In this document: positions 17,568 to 26,579 of the stretch, in pieces | Layout of the letters: every line of letters begins with the position of its first letter | Position numbering within the stretch: position 1 is the stretch's first letter | Assembly (NCBI RefSeq): GCF_036962705.1 | Contig: NZ_JBALOQ010000034.1 | Span: forward strand, 1 to 64,000 | Direction: 5' to 3' | Length of the DNA: 64,000 nt | DNA from: Ferdinandcohnia sp036962705 | GTDB taxonomy: Bacteria; Bacillota; Bacilli; Bacillales; Bacillaceae_L | The notes under the pieces: generated by a model | The model's database searches: none | Seen by the model: the letters and a program-made list of their open reading frames with translations, nothing else | What the model was told of the DNA's origin: nothing | Position numbers and translations under genes: made by a program

Positions 17568-18938
17568 TTACGCAATTTCGGAAACTGCCCCAAACATTGC
17601 TTTATGAATGGCATATGCTGCATCTTTACCCTGCTGTGCAGCAGAAACAACCATTGCTTCGCCTTGACCCTTTCCAAAAATAACATCACCACATGCAAAT
17701 ACTTTTTTATTTGATGTTTGGAGGGTCTCTTTATTGATTTTCACAACTCCACCGTCATGCTCAAGGCCAAATTGTTCAATAAGCTCTATATATCTTGTTT
17801 GCCCAATTGCTTTAATAACCGCATCAACTTTTAATATGAACTCAGAGCCCTCAACCGGTACTGGACGTCTTCTTCCATCTACTCCTGGCTTACCAAGTTC
17901 CATTTTGATACATTCGATTGCTTTAACACGACCTTGTTCGTCACCTATGATTCTCTTAGGCGCAGTGAGCCATCTAAACTCAACACCGTCCTGTTTGGCA
18001 AATTCATATTCAAAATCATAGGCAGTCATTTCCTCAATTGTTCTTCTGTAAAGGATTTTTACATTTTCAGCCCCTAATCTGACTGAACAAGTTGCACCAT
18101 CAATTGCGGTGTTACCAGCACCTATCACGACAACCCTCTTACCTAAGAAACGGTCAGAAATTGGTTTTGTTTTTGTTTCTTTTACAAAATCGATCGCATC
18201 ATACACTTCATCTAACTCTTCCCCGTCAATACCAAGGGAAGGGACCTTTGACATGCCGATTGCTAGAATGACAGCATCGAAGTTTTCAAGGATTTCATCT
18301 ACCGAAATATCCTTTCCAACTCTAGTGTTGGTTCGTATTTTCACATCTAAGCTTTCTACCTGCTTAACCTCCCAGTATGATATTTCCTGTGGAAGTCTAA
18401 AAGAAACGATACCGTATGTGTTTAGGCCACCAGCGATTTTTTCTGCTTCAAAAATAGTAACATCATAGCCGAGTAAACCTAGTTCCCTTGCTGCAGAAAG
18501 TCCAGCAGGACCGCCACCGACAATGGCAACCGTTTTTCCATTTTTCATACCCGGTTCAAAAAGGACCTGTTCATTTCGAATTGCCCAGTCCGTTGCATAT
18601 CTTTGTAAATTACCAATCATAATTGGTTTTGTGGAATGATTTAAGACACAGGCCCCCTCACAAAGCTCCTCTGTTGGGCAAACACGGGCACAGCTTGCTC
18701 CGATAGGGTTGGACGTCATAATGGTTTTAGCTGATCCTTTTAGGTTTCCAGAAGCGATCTTTTTAATAAAGGTAGGGATGTCAATTCCAGTTGGGCATGC
18801 AGTAATACATGGGGCATCATAGCAATATAGGCAGCGATTAGATTCTTCAATTGCTTCTCGATTGGTTAGAGCAGGGTTTACTTCATTGAAGTTCATTCTT
18901 AAATCCCCATATGAAATTCTAGCGTTTGATTGGCTCAT
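17568..18938 (-). CDS. preT: NAD-dependent dihydropyrimidine dehydrogenase, FAD/NAD subunit
   Basis: This is a 456-residue GltD/PreT-type flavoprotein. The N-terminus has Fe-S cysteine clusters CLYCYDAPCITACPTG and GASCARVCPTEELCEGAC. The FAD motif is VAIVGGGPAGLSAARELG, the NAD(P) motif is VVVIGAGNTAIDGA, and the C-terminal FAD contact is VFACGDV. It passes electrons from NAD(P)H to PreA. The start is ATG 18938 because AAAGGAGG lies correctly before it; the 18-codon upstream extension has none. The upstream region carries the truncated beta-ureidopropionase remnant. Confidence 0.95.
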   Translation of the reverse strand: MSQSNARISYGDLRMNFNEVNPALTNREAIEESNRCLYCYDAPCITACPTGIDIPTFIKKIASGNLKGSAKTIMTSNPIGASCARVCPTEELCEGACVLNHSTKPIMIGNLQRYATDWAIRNEQVLFEPGMKNGKTVAIVGGGPAGLSAARELGLLGYDVTIFEAEKIAGGLNTYGIVSFRLPQEISYWEVKQVESLDVKIRTNTRVGKDISVDEILENFDAVILAIGMSKVPSLGIDGEELDEVYDAIDFVKETKTKPISDRFLGKRVVVIGAGNTAIDGATCSVRLGAENVKILYRRTIEEMTAYDFEYEFAKQDGVEFRWLTAPKRIIGDEQGRVKAIECIKMELGKPGVDGRRRPVPVEGSEFILKVDAVIKAIGQTRYIELIEQFGLEHDGGVVKINKETLQTSNKKVFACGDVIFGKGQGEAMVVSAAQQGKDAAYAIHKAMFGAVSEIA

Positions 18939-19025
18939 AGATTTACCTCCTTTTATATCTTTTTCATATTTATTAAGAATGGGCTTTACCACTTAGTTCA
19001 CGTAAAGCCCACATTCTTAGTTCTA

Positions 19026-19193
19026 TTAAGGTAAAAACTCTGTCATTTCTTGATATGTTTCAGGTCTACGATCTCGATAGAATTGCCGTGTATTACGAAC
19101 CTCTCGTATCATCTTCTTATTTTCTTCACCTATAATGACCTCATCTACTATAATTGCAATAATAATAAACTCACCACGAGAAAGCGTTTCCAT
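19026..19193 (-). pseudogene. C-terminal remnant of a nitrilase-family beta-ureidopropionase (pydC-like)
   Basis: An open frame of 55 codons ends at the TAA at 19026-19028. It reads REVRNTRQFYRDRRPETYQE near its end. This matches the conserved tail of nitrilase-fold N-carbamoyl-beta-alanine amidohydrolases and related carbon-nitrogen hydrolases (typically EVRNTWQFxRDRRPExY). Preceding it is a GEFIIIAIIVDE segment resembling the last beta strand of that fold. Upstream there is an in-frame stop at about 19212 and no further nitrilase-like sequence on this strand. About 80% of a normal protein, including the Glu-Lys-Cys catalytic triad, is therefore missing. It lies 87 bp upstream of preT, where an operon's pydC would be expected. 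A short standalone peptide cannot be excluded but would be inactive. Confidence 0.75.
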
Positions 19194-19337
19194 TTTTAGC
19201 TCTTTTGAAATAACTTAATAATTGAAGTGGTGTTATTTTCCTAAAGATATGAACTTTGTGTCTATTTTACTTTTTTCCAGTTATGATTGCATTATACAGA
19301 GTGTTAAAAGATATAAGCTGTTTTCTACCCATAATGT
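19194..19337 (-). promoter_or_regulatory. Probable promoter region of the preT operon
   Basis: On the minus strand this AT-rich stretch contains a TATAAT-like -10 (CTGTATAATGCAATC, centred near 19295) and no coding potential. It lies between the terminator of the upstream gene and the pydC remnant. It is the only obvious place for an operon promoter. No clear -35 is seen, as would fit an activator-dependent promoter. Confidence 0.4.
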
Positions 19338-19391
19338 AAAAAAGAGCGAGAGATTAGAATCACTATCATTATGACTTCTAACCTTCGCTCT
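19338..19391. terminator. Terminator of the gapped unknown gene
   Basis: A long imperfect stem starts with AGAGCGA and ends with TCGCTCT, with TTAGAA / TTCTAA inner pairing. It is followed on the minus strand by TTTTTT. The plus strand also has a T-rich tail, so it may work both ways. Confidence 0.75.
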
Positions 19392-19426
19392 GTTTATTTT
19401 TATAAATTTCCACTCATTTCGAGGAA

Positions 19427-19810
19427 CTACTTTATATTTNNNNNNNNNNNNNNNNNNNNNNNNNNNNNNNNNNNNNNNNNNNNNNNNNNNNNNAAACTAT
19501 ATTTTTCAAAAAATTCACTCTTAAAAGACTCCCACTCACCTAGAGAATCATAATATTTAGCCATGGTATTTTTCTTGCCTACATTTTTTCCTCTAACCGT
19601 AAATTCCTTTGAAGGATAGTAATGAATCTCACCATTATTTTTCAGTTTTAAAGGAATGATAACGGAAAAATCAATTCCGATTTTTTTATCACGTACAACC
19701 ATCTTCTTGGTTATATTATTTTCTGTTCTCTTGATTACCTGTGTCAAACATAGAGCCCTATCATTTTCAAATGTAAATTTGTCGGCACCCTTACTTTTTA
19801 CGCTAGTCAT
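19427..19810 (-). CDS. Unknown protein interrupted by an assembly gap
   Basis: About 105 N-terminal codons are readable (start MTSVKSKGADKFTFEND, with a GAGGAGG ribosome site). Then 54 unknown bases are followed by a few codons and a TAG. If the gap length is exact, the frame is preserved and the product is 127 residues. The protein is basic and hydrophilic with no signal or membrane segment. No family is recognised. It is flanked by terminators on both sides, so it is monocistronic. Confidence 0.55.
   Translation of the reverse strand: MTSVKSKGADKFTFENDRALCLTQVIKRTENNITKKMVVRDKKIGIDFSVIIPLKLKNNGEIHYYPSKEFTVRGKNVGKKNTMAKYYDSLGEWESFKSEFFEKYSXXXXXXXXXXXXXXXXXXXNIK
19440..19493. other. Assembly gap (54 N)
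   Basis: This is a run of unknown bases near the 3' end of the minus-strand gene. Its true length and content cannot be known from this sequence. Confidence 0.98.
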
Positions 19811-19903
19811 TTATTCGTCCTCCTCAGGTAGTTACTACTTTAATCTTACCACATTAAAAAATTCAAGCTATTTTATGAGGAAAAGGCTCAACCTAACAAA
19901 ACG

Positions 19904-19938
19904 AAAAAAAGGATGAAATCCACTTGATTCCATCCTTT
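19904..19938 (-). terminator. Intrinsic terminator of the DUF5667-like gene
   Basis: A stem of AAAGGATGAAATC and GATTCCATCCTTT (one mismatch) is followed on the minus strand by a run of T residues. Confidence 0.85.
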
Positions 19939-19964
19939 GAATAAATCTTCCGTCACTTTAAATT

Positions 19965-21203
19965 TTAGTTTTTACCGTTGCCGTTACCATTTCCATTGTT
20001 TCCTTGGCCATTGCCGTTGTTTTTACCGGCATTTTGATTTTGTTGATTTTGCTTTTGTTCTTTAGCTTTTTGTTGTTTCTCAGCCTTTTTCTCTTCTGCT
20101 TTTTGCTGTTTCTCTTGAGCCTTTTGCTGAGCTGCTTCACGCTTTTCATTTATTTTTTCTTGTTTCTTTTCTACTATAGGAACAGGAGCAGCAGCTACTA
20201 CTGGTTTTGCCTCTGTTTCAGTTGTATCTGTTTCTTCGACTACTGGTTCGGATGCTACTTCTTCAACTACCACTTCTTGCTCTACAATTGGTTCTTCAGT
20301 TATTTCCCTGTTAGTTTTTTCTTTTTGCTTAGCTGCAAATTTTGCTGCTTTCTCCTCAAGTTTTGTAAGCTTTTTATCTAATTTTGCAAAAGATTTTTGA
20401 ATATTTTTCATTAATGCTTTTTTAGCTGTTGGATTTTTCACCTTTTCATAAGCTGCAGCTAATGCATCAATGTTATTAGCCAGCTTAACTTCTACTTCCG
20501 TACCTTCTGTTGACTCAGCAACAACCTCTTCTGCTGTTACTTCAGCTTCAGCTACTACTTCATCAGCCTTCTCTTCAGTAGCTTCTGTTTCTTTGCTTGC
20601 AACCTCTTCAGAATCAGTTAAATTGTCAGTTGCAGCTTCTTGTGTTTCAATTGCTTTTTGAAGGAGTTCTCCAGCTTTTTCATTTTTACCTTCAGCTAAC
20701 AAAGCATTTGCTTCCGCGATACGCTCTGCTGCGAAATCAGCTAGTAGTTTAGCTTCTTTGTAATCATCAGCAGTTACTGCAAGACGTACTTTTTCTATCA
20801 TAATCTTTACAAAATAAAAGAAGTCACCAGGTACTAAAGAAGGTGCTTCTTCAGCTTGAACTTCCTCTTCAGTTGCCTCTTCTTGAGCAACTTCTTCGTT
20901 TTCTTTTGATACGACTTCTTCAGAAGGTTCTTCCTCTACTACTTCTTCACCTTCAACTACTTCCTCGGAACCCTCTTCGCTTTCGATTACTTCCTCAGTA
21001 GATTCTTCACTTACATTGTCTTCGACTACTTCTTGCTTAGCGTCGACATCTTCAGCTGTTCCGTAGTTAACCGGAATTTCTTCGACAACTGTTTCTTGTG
21101 TTCCGTCTTCTTTAGCAAATGCAGCAGGTGTTGCTAATGAAAGTATAAGTGCTGATGCTACTGTGCCGCTAATGATAGACTTCTTGAACTTACTTTTTGT
21201 CAT
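19965..21203 (-). CDS. Secreted DUF5667-like protein with low-complexity acidic and Asn/Gly-rich regions
   Basis: This 412-residue protein has a clear signal peptide (basic MTKSKFKKS, hydrophobic core, AFA cleavage near residue 30). A very acidic Glu/Val-rich linker follows. Then comes a helical segment around residues 120-190, LVPGDFFYFVKIMIEKVRLA, matching the start of DUF5667. A second acidic linker and coiled-coil Lys/Glu/Gln-rich segment lead to an Asn/Gly-rich tail (GNNGNGNGNGKN). No LPXTG or lipobox is seen, so it is probably released or held by charge at the wall. Related Bacillus proteins are uncharacterised. It is monocistronic. Confidence 0.8.
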   Translation of the reverse strand: MTKSKFKKSIISGTVASALILSLATPAAFAKEDGTQETVVEEIPVNYGTAEDVDAKQEVVEDNVSEESTEEVIESEEGSEEVVEGEEVVEEEPSEEVVSKENEEVAQEEATEEEVQAEEAPSLVPGDFFYFVKIMIEKVRLAVTADDYKEAKLLADFAAERIAEANALLAEGKNEKAGELLQKAIETQEAATDNLTDSEEVASKETEATEEKADEVVAEAEVTAEEVVAESTEGTEVEVKLANNIDALAAAYEKVKNPTAKKALMKNIQKSFAKLDKKLTKLEEKAAKFAAKQKEKTNREITEEPIVEQEVVVEEVASEPVVEETDTTETEAKPVVAAAPVPIVEKKQEKINEKREAAQQKAQEKQQKAEEKKAEKQQKAKEQKQNQQNQNAGKNNGNGQGNNGNGNGNGKN

Positions 21204-21330
21204 TTTTTAGTTCCCCCTAATTTTGTATTACGATATAGGATTCGACGAAAGCTGACAGGTATATGACCGCCTTTTACAGGAGAAATAATAGATGGTTCTT
21301 AAGTCTAGTGATATGCTAAAAAATTACCAA

Positions 21331-21359
21331 AAGACCTAGTGCCAAGGACACTAGGTCTT
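21331..21359 (-). terminator. Terminator of mnmH
   Basis: An 11-bp perfect stem, AAGACCTAGTG / CACTAGGTCTT, has a seven-base loop, with T-rich sequence following on the minus strand. Confidence 0.8.
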
Positions 21360-21372
21360 CGCTACTTTATTA

Positions 21373-22434
21373 TCAATTTGTTGGGGTCTTTGCAATCTTT
21401 TCCGAAATTAATTCTTCAATTTGTTGAGTAGCTTCTTCGACGTTTTTCACATGTAAAACAGTGCTTCGATTTTTTGATATTTGTTCCGCTGTATAATGAT
21501 ACCTTGGGTCATAGTAATATTCCAAAAGTAATTTCACAGCAGAATTGTAGTCACCAGTTTCAAGATCTTTTTCAATCTGAGCTGCAATTGGAGTATGAAT
21601 TCTTTTTTTAATTCGTTGGAAGGCAGACATACATTCTTTCTGAAATTCCCATGGACGATAATCCTCTAAAATGTTTAAAACCCGTTCCTCCATCGGCAGG
21701 TCAACGAAAATATGATATCCCTGTTCTTTTATTTTCAGTAAAAAATCTGGTATAGTTGCTCTACCAACTCGTTTGCTTTCCGCCTCTAGCAAAACATAAG
21801 GAGAATCCTTTATTTTAAGTATCCGCTCAATAAACATCAGATCAAACACCTTTTGATTATGCGGCTTTTTCCCAATCATTCCAAACACCGAACCACGATG
21901 ATTTGCCATGCCCTCTAAATCGAGAACGGGATATCCCTTTTCTTGAAGCTCGGTTAAGATTTTTGTTTTTCCCGAACCTGTATATCCATTTATCACCAGG
22001 GCCATAGGTTTAAATTCTCGCGCAGCTTCTTCTAATTTCTCAACGACCCAAGTCCGATATCCGCGGATTCCACCGATCAGTCTTTTAGCATTGATTCCCA
22101 TTAAATCAATGAGGGTTGCAGATGTTTTACTGCGCATTCCGCCGCGCCAGCAATAAACAACCTTTTCCTCCTCAGGAAGATTCGCAAACTCTTTGATAAA
22201 GTTTGGAAGCTTGGCAGATACAATTTCGAGCCCTTTTTCCTTCGCTGCATCAGGACTGACTTGCTTATAAACCGTGCCAATTTCCGCTCGTTCTTCATCG
22301 GTAAAAATTGGAATATTGACACTTCCAGGTATATGGGATTCGGCAAATTCAGAAGGAGAACGCACATCAACGATTGCAAGTGGTTTTTCCTTCTGCAATT
22401 CCCTTAATTCATCAACTGATATATCTTGAAACAT
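21373..22434 (-). CDS. mnmH: tRNA 2-selenouridine synthase
   Basis: This 353-residue protein has an N-terminal rhodanese domain (IVDVRSPSEFAESHIPGS; active cysteine Cys95 in VVYCWRGGMRSKT). A P-loop domain follows (INGYTGSGKTKIL, about 148-160). It geranylates and then selenates 2-thiouridine at position 34 of Lys, Glu and Gln tRNAs, using selenophosphate. No selD for selenophosphate synthesis is in the window, so selenation depends on a gene elsewhere. It is flanked by a terminator and a divergent regulator. All key motifs are intact. Confidence 0.95.
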   Translation of the reverse strand: MFQDISVDELRELQKEKPLAIVDVRSPSEFAESHIPGSVNIPIFTDEERAEIGTVYKQVSPDAAKEKGLEIVSAKLPNFIKEFANLPEEEKVVYCWRGGMRSKTSATLIDLMGINAKRLIGGIRGYRTWVVEKLEEAAREFKPMALVINGYTGSGKTKILTELQEKGYPVLDLEGMANHRGSVFGMIGKKPHNQKVFDLMFIERILKIKDSPYVLLEAESKRVGRATIPDFLLKIKEQGYHIFVDLPMEERVLNILEDYRPWEFQKECMSAFQRIKKRIHTPIAAQIEKDLETGDYNSAVKLLLEYYYDPRYHYTAEQISKNRSTVLHVKNVEEATQQIEELISEKIAKTPTN

Positions 22435-22593
22435 CTATTTTTTCTTCCCTTCCAAAGTGTCTATTTACACTATGTCCACATTCTCTACTACCTATTATAA
22501 AACAGAAAAACTACTTTCGCTTAAAAAATACAATTACAACAATTTTTTAGAAATGATAGAATTGATATTATTGCTGAGTACGGAGGTTTTACT

Positions 22594-23706
22594 ATGTTAA
22601 TACCATCACTTGCTAAAAAAATTATTAAAGAAGTACGAAGATTAATTGATGAGGATATTATTATTGTTGATGTTTCGGGAATAATTATTGCAAGTACTGA
22701 CACAGGGCGAATTGGAGACTTTCATGAAGGGGCACTACTTGCAAGTCAGGACCAAAAGAAAATGATCATTACAAAGGACATGGAAAATCGCTTAAAAGGG
22801 GTAAAGGCAGGCATCAATTTACCTATTTTGTTTAAGGAAAAGGTCGTTGGTGTAATTGGTATTACCGGAAATCCTGAAAAGGTATCTGCATATGGAGAAC
22901 TTTTGAAAAAAATGACTGAGCTTTTAATCCAGGAGAGCTATTACGCTGAACAAATTGAATTGGAGTCTCGTGCACTTGAAACCTTTGTTTTTGATTGGCT
23001 TCAACTTAAGGAAGAATCGGAAGAATTTCTTAAACGATCAGAGCATCTAGGTATCGATACAGAAATGGATCGTCTGGTTGTAATTGGAGCCATTAAGAGT
23101 GAGAACGAAATCCCACTTCGAGAAATTTCAAATCGCCTAAAGCAAAACTCATTGTTAAATGCGAATGAAATTTTTGTCAGATGGGGAAATGAACGTTTCC
23201 TCCTCCTTTTAACTGATCGTTCAAAAGAACAAATTCAAAAAGTTCTTCGAAAACTAAAACAAGAATTAGAAGGTATCTATTCTATTCAGATTTCGTTTGG
23301 TATTGGTAGCGAAGTTTCTGGTTTTGCGCTAAAATGGTCATTTGAAGAAGCCGATCGTGCTCTAAAGGTTGCCAAACGGACTAACTCAATCCAATTCGAC
23401 GACGATTTAAAATTGGAGATGCTCATTCATGAAACAAGTGGAAAAGTACAAGTGGAATTTGTTAAGCGCACCATCGCTAGTCTCTTGGATGATCACGATT
23501 TGTTGAAAACCCTTCTTGAATATATTAAACAAAACCAGTCCACCAAAGAAACCGCGGAAGCACTTCATATTCATGTTAATACTCTTTCATACCGTTTTAA
23601 TAAAATTGAAGAGAAAACCGGCCTCCATCCAAGAAACTTTGTAGATTTAACAACCCTATATCTCGGCATTCTATTATTGGATAAATCTATAAAAGTAATC
23701 GAATAA
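22594..23706 (+). CDS. CdaR-family transcriptional regulator of the glcDF operon
   Basis: This 370-residue protein has an N-terminal sugar-diacid recognition domain (about 1-135; IIIVDVSGIIIASTD, GVIGITGNPEKV). It has a GGDEF-like middle and a C-terminal HTH (about 320-360; ETAEALHIHVNTLSYRFNKI). CdaR-type proteins sense glycerate, glucarate or related acids and usually activate. The start has TACGGAGG upstream. It lies 88 bp ahead of glcD on the same strand, the same arrangement as ysfB-ysfC-ysfD in B. subtilis, so it most likely controls glycolate/glycerate oxidation genes. Confidence 0.9.
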   Translation: MLIPSLAKKIIKEVRRLIDEDIIIVDVSGIIIASTDTGRIGDFHEGALLASQDQKKMIITKDMENRLKGVKAGINLPILFKEKVVGVIGITGNPEKVSAYGELLKKMTELLIQESYYAEQIELESRALETFVFDWLQLKEESEEFLKRSEHLGIDTEMDRLVVIGAIKSENEIPLREISNRLKQNSLLNANEIFVRWGNERFLLLLTDRSKEQIQKVLRKLKQELEGIYSIQISFGIGSEVSGFALKWSFEEADRALKVAKRTNSIQFDDDLKLEMLIHETSGKVQVEFVKRTIASLLDDHDLLKTLLEYIKQNQSTKETAEALHIHVNTLSYRFNKIEEKTGLHPRNFVDLTTLYLGILLLDKSIKVIE

Positions 23707-23793
23707 ACACATAAATTTTTGTGGATTTCTACATAGCGGAATTGACCGCTTTTTTTTATGCTTATTATAAGAAGATTATTTGGAGGCGTATCC

Positions 23794-25206
23794 ATGATTA
23801 ATTCAGAAGCAAAACAACAATTTATAAAAATTGTCGGTCCGGAAAACTATGATGATTCAAATACAGGAAGACTTGTATACTCCTATGATGCTACCCCACA
23901 ATTCCAGTCCATGCCAGATGGAGTGATTTCCCCTCGAAACAAAGAGGAAATCGCTGAAATCGTCAAGGTTTGTAATGAATATAAAATTCCGATTGTTCCC
24001 CGTGGATCTGGTACAAATCTTTGTGCAGGTACTTGCCCTACCGAGGGTGGAATTGTCCTTCTATTTAAACATTTAAACAAGATTTTAGAAATCGATGAGG
24101 AAAATTTAACAATCACAGTCCAACCTGGAGTGATTACTCAGGAAATAATAAATGCCGTAGAGGCAAAGGGTTTATTTTATCCACCTGACCCTGGTTCGAT
24201 GAAAATATCCACAATCGGTGGCAACATCAATGAAAATTCAGGCGGATTACGAGGCCTTAAATATGGTGTAACACGTGATTATGTGATGGGACTTGAGATT
24301 GTACTTGCAAATGGTGAAACCATTAAAACCGGTGGTAAGCTTGCGAAGGATGTGGCTGGATATGACATGACGCGTCTTTACGTCGGCTCAGAGGGTACAC
24401 TTGGCATCATTACAGAGGCTATTCTTAAGCTCATACCAATGCCTGAAACGAAGGAAACGATCCTTGCCCTTTATCAGGACTTGGAGGCCGCTGCCAAAAC
24501 CGTTTCAAAGATTATCGCCAGTAAAATCATCCCGATTACGCTTGAATTCCTAGATCAGCCTACACTTGAAGCAGTTGAGGCTTTCGCACAAATTGGCCTT
24601 CCAACTGATGCGAAAGCAATACTTCTGATTGAACAGGATGGTCCAGCAGAAATTGTAAAACGGGATATTGAGAAAATCATAGAGATTTGTAAGGAAGAAA
24701 ACGCAGTTTCCGTGAAATCTGCTGAATCTGAAGAAGAAGCAGAAGCACTCAGGACAGCAAGACGTGCAGCACTATCTGCTCTTGCACGGTTAAAACCAAC
24801 AACCATTTTAGAGGATGCGACTGTTCCACGTTCCGAAATTGCCAATATGGTAAAAGCGATTGAAGAAATCGCAAAAAAATACGACCTAAACATTTGTACA
24901 TTTGGGCACGCAGGTGATGGTAACCTCCATCCGACCTGCCTTACAGATGTCCGAAATCATGATGAAATTGAACGCGTCGAAAAAGCATTTGAAGAAATTT
25001 TTGAAAAAGCGATTGAACTTGGTGGAACAATCACAGGCGAGCACGGGGTAGGAGTGATGAAAGCACCGTATCTTGAAATGAAACTAGGTGCTGCGGGAAT
25101 TGCTGCGATGCAAGCCATTAAAACAGGGCTTGATCCAAATAATATTATGAATCCAGGTAAAATGTTCGCGAAGGATTCTAGAAAACGTGTGGTGGTTTCA
25201 AAATGA
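23794..25206 (+). CDS. glcD: Glycolate oxidase FAD-linked subunit
   Basis: This 470-residue protein of the FAD-linked oxidase (PCMH/VAO) family has the FAD-binding segment VPRGSGTNLCAGTCPTEGGI (about 75-95) and GGNINENSGGLRGLKYG (about 140-156). The C-terminal FAD-oxidase domain has FGHAGDGNLHPT and GEHGVG. It oxidises glycolate or a similar 2-hydroxy acid. ATG 23794 is chosen because GGAGG lies shortly upstream; the 12-codon extension has none. Its stop overlaps the glcF start by 4 bp, so the two are translationally coupled. GlcE is absent, as in other Bacillus two-gene versions. Confidence 0.92.
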   Translation: MINSEAKQQFIKIVGPENYDDSNTGRLVYSYDATPQFQSMPDGVISPRNKEEIAEIVKVCNEYKIPIVPRGSGTNLCAGTCPTEGGIVLLFKHLNKILEIDEENLTITVQPGVITQEIINAVEAKGLFYPPDPGSMKISTIGGNINENSGGLRGLKYGVTRDYVMGLEIVLANGETIKTGGKLAKDVAGYDMTRLYVGSEGTLGIITEAILKLIPMPETKETILALYQDLEAAAKTVSKIIASKIIPITLEFLDQPTLEAVEAFAQIGLPTDAKAILLIEQDGPAEIVKRDIEKIIEICKEENAVSVKSAESEEEAEALRTARRAALSALARLKPTTILEDATVPRSEIANMVKAIEEIAKKYDLNICTFGHAGDGNLHPTCLTDVRNHDEIERVEKAFEEIFEKAIELGGTITGEHGVGVMKAPYLEMKLGAAGIAAMQAIKTGLDPNNIMNPGKMFAKDSRKRVVVSK

Positions 25207-26525
25207 CAACGATGCACGAACAACAAAAAATCAAAGAAGAATTCCAATCACGGATGGATCAGAATGAGCTTTTAAATTGCATGCGCTGCGGGTTCTGCCT
25301 TCCAACCTGCCCAACCTATATCGAATCTGGCTATCAAGAATCCCACTCCCCTCGCGGAAGAATCGCATTAATGAAGGCAGTTGTGGATGGTCTCATTGAA
25401 CCCGATGAGGACTTCGAAAAATCGTTAAACATGTGCTTAGGCTGTCGTGCCTGTGAACCGGTTTGTCCTTCTGGTGTAAATTACGGTCATCTTTTAGAGG
25501 AAGCAAGGGATATTGTCAATCAAAATAAAAAGCATTCATTACCGGTCAAAGCTGTGAGGAAAACAGTTTTTGAGGGTCTCTTCCCTCATCAAAACCGCAT
25601 GCGCACTCTTACAGGCATGCTTGGTGTCTATCAGCGTTCAGGCATGCAAAAAGTCGTTCAAAAAAGTGGGCTATTGAAGTTTTTACCTGATAGCTTGTCG
25701 ACGATGGAACGTGTTCTACCAGAGGTTCCTACCTTAAAGGAACTAAAAGATCGACCATACCATCTTGGGCCCATTGGTGTTAAAAAGAAAAAGGTTTCTT
25801 TTTTCTCAGGTTGTTTGATGGATACGATGTTCATGAAAACAAATGATGCCACAATAAAGCTGCTTCAATTAGCCGGTTGTGAGATTGTCATTCCAAAAAC
25901 GCAAGTCTGTTGCGGTGCACTGCATGGGCATAGTGGTGAAAAAAAGAAAGCCAAAGACCTTGCGAAACAAAATATTATGGTGTTTGAAGAAATTGAGGCA
26001 GATTATATCATAACAAATGCAGGTGGCTGTGGTGCCTTTTTAATTGATTATGGCCATCTTCTAAAAGATGAACCTCAGTGGGCAGAACGAGCGAAAGCAT
26101 TTTCAAAAAAGCTTAAGGATATTACCTCTGTTTTAGTAGAATTAGAGTTTCATAAAAAGGAGCTTTCCCTTTCGGCCCAGGTGATTACCTATCAGGACTC
26201 CTGCCATTTACGAAATGTGATGAAGACAGCTTCAGAGCCAAGAAAGCTACTTCAAGCCATTAACGGGGCAACCTATTTGGAAATGGAAAATGCGGATAGC
26301 TGCTGTGGTTCAGCTGGTATTTATAACATCGTCGAGTCTGAAATGTCGATGAAAATATTAGATTCAAAAATGAAAAACGTTAAAGACACCCAGGCAAAAA
26401 CAATTGTCACTGCGAATCCAGGCTGCTTACTGCAGATGAAGCTTGGCATTGAACGGGAAGGATTATCCGATAAAATGCGGGCTGTCCATATTGTTGATTT
26501 ATTGCTTGAAGCGGTTGGAGAATAA
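25203..26525 (+). CDS. glcF: Glycolate oxidase iron-sulfur subunit
   Basis: This 440-residue protein has two N-terminal 4Fe-4S motifs, CMRCGFCLPTCPTY and CLGCRACEPVCPSG. Two CCG domains follow (CCGALHGHSGE and CCGSAGIYN). It accepts electrons from GlcD and passes them towards the quinone pool. It begins inside the glcD stop codon (ATGA). Length is normal for the family. Confidence 0.93.
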   Translation: MTTMHEQQKIKEEFQSRMDQNELLNCMRCGFCLPTCPTYIESGYQESHSPRGRIALMKAVVDGLIEPDEDFEKSLNMCLGCRACEPVCPSGVNYGHLLEEARDIVNQNKKHSLPVKAVRKTVFEGLFPHQNRMRTLTGMLGVYQRSGMQKVVQKSGLLKFLPDSLSTMERVLPEVPTLKELKDRPYHLGPIGVKKKKVSFFSGCLMDTMFMKTNDATIKLLQLAGCEIVIPKTQVCCGALHGHSGEKKKAKDLAKQNIMVFEEIEADYIITNAGGCGAFLIDYGHLLKDEPQWAERAKAFSKKLKDITSVLVELEFHKKELSLSAQVITYQDSCHLRNVMKTASEPRKLLQAINGATYLEMENADSCCGSAGIYNIVESEMSMKILDSKMKNVKDTQAKTIVTANPGCLLQMKLGIEREGLSDKMRAVHIVDLLLEAVGE

Positions 26526-26532
26526 GATTAAA

Positions 26533-26569
26533 AACAAGAATCGTCTTTGTGTACGGGACGATTCTTGTT
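26533..26569. terminator. Hairpin between convergent glcF and deacetylase genes
   Basis: A perfect 13-bp stem, AACAAGAATCGTC / GACGATTCTTGTT, with an 11-base loop lies just after the glcF stop. The T tract is short, so termination may be partial. Confidence 0.7.
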
Positions 26570-26579
26570 GAAATACATG

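Noticed and set aside
20004..20381. Plus-strand Phe/Leu-rich frame opposite the DUF5667-like gene
   Set aside because: It is the complement of the Lys/Gln-rich coiled-coil and Asn/Gly tail; the hydrophobic look is an artefact of that.
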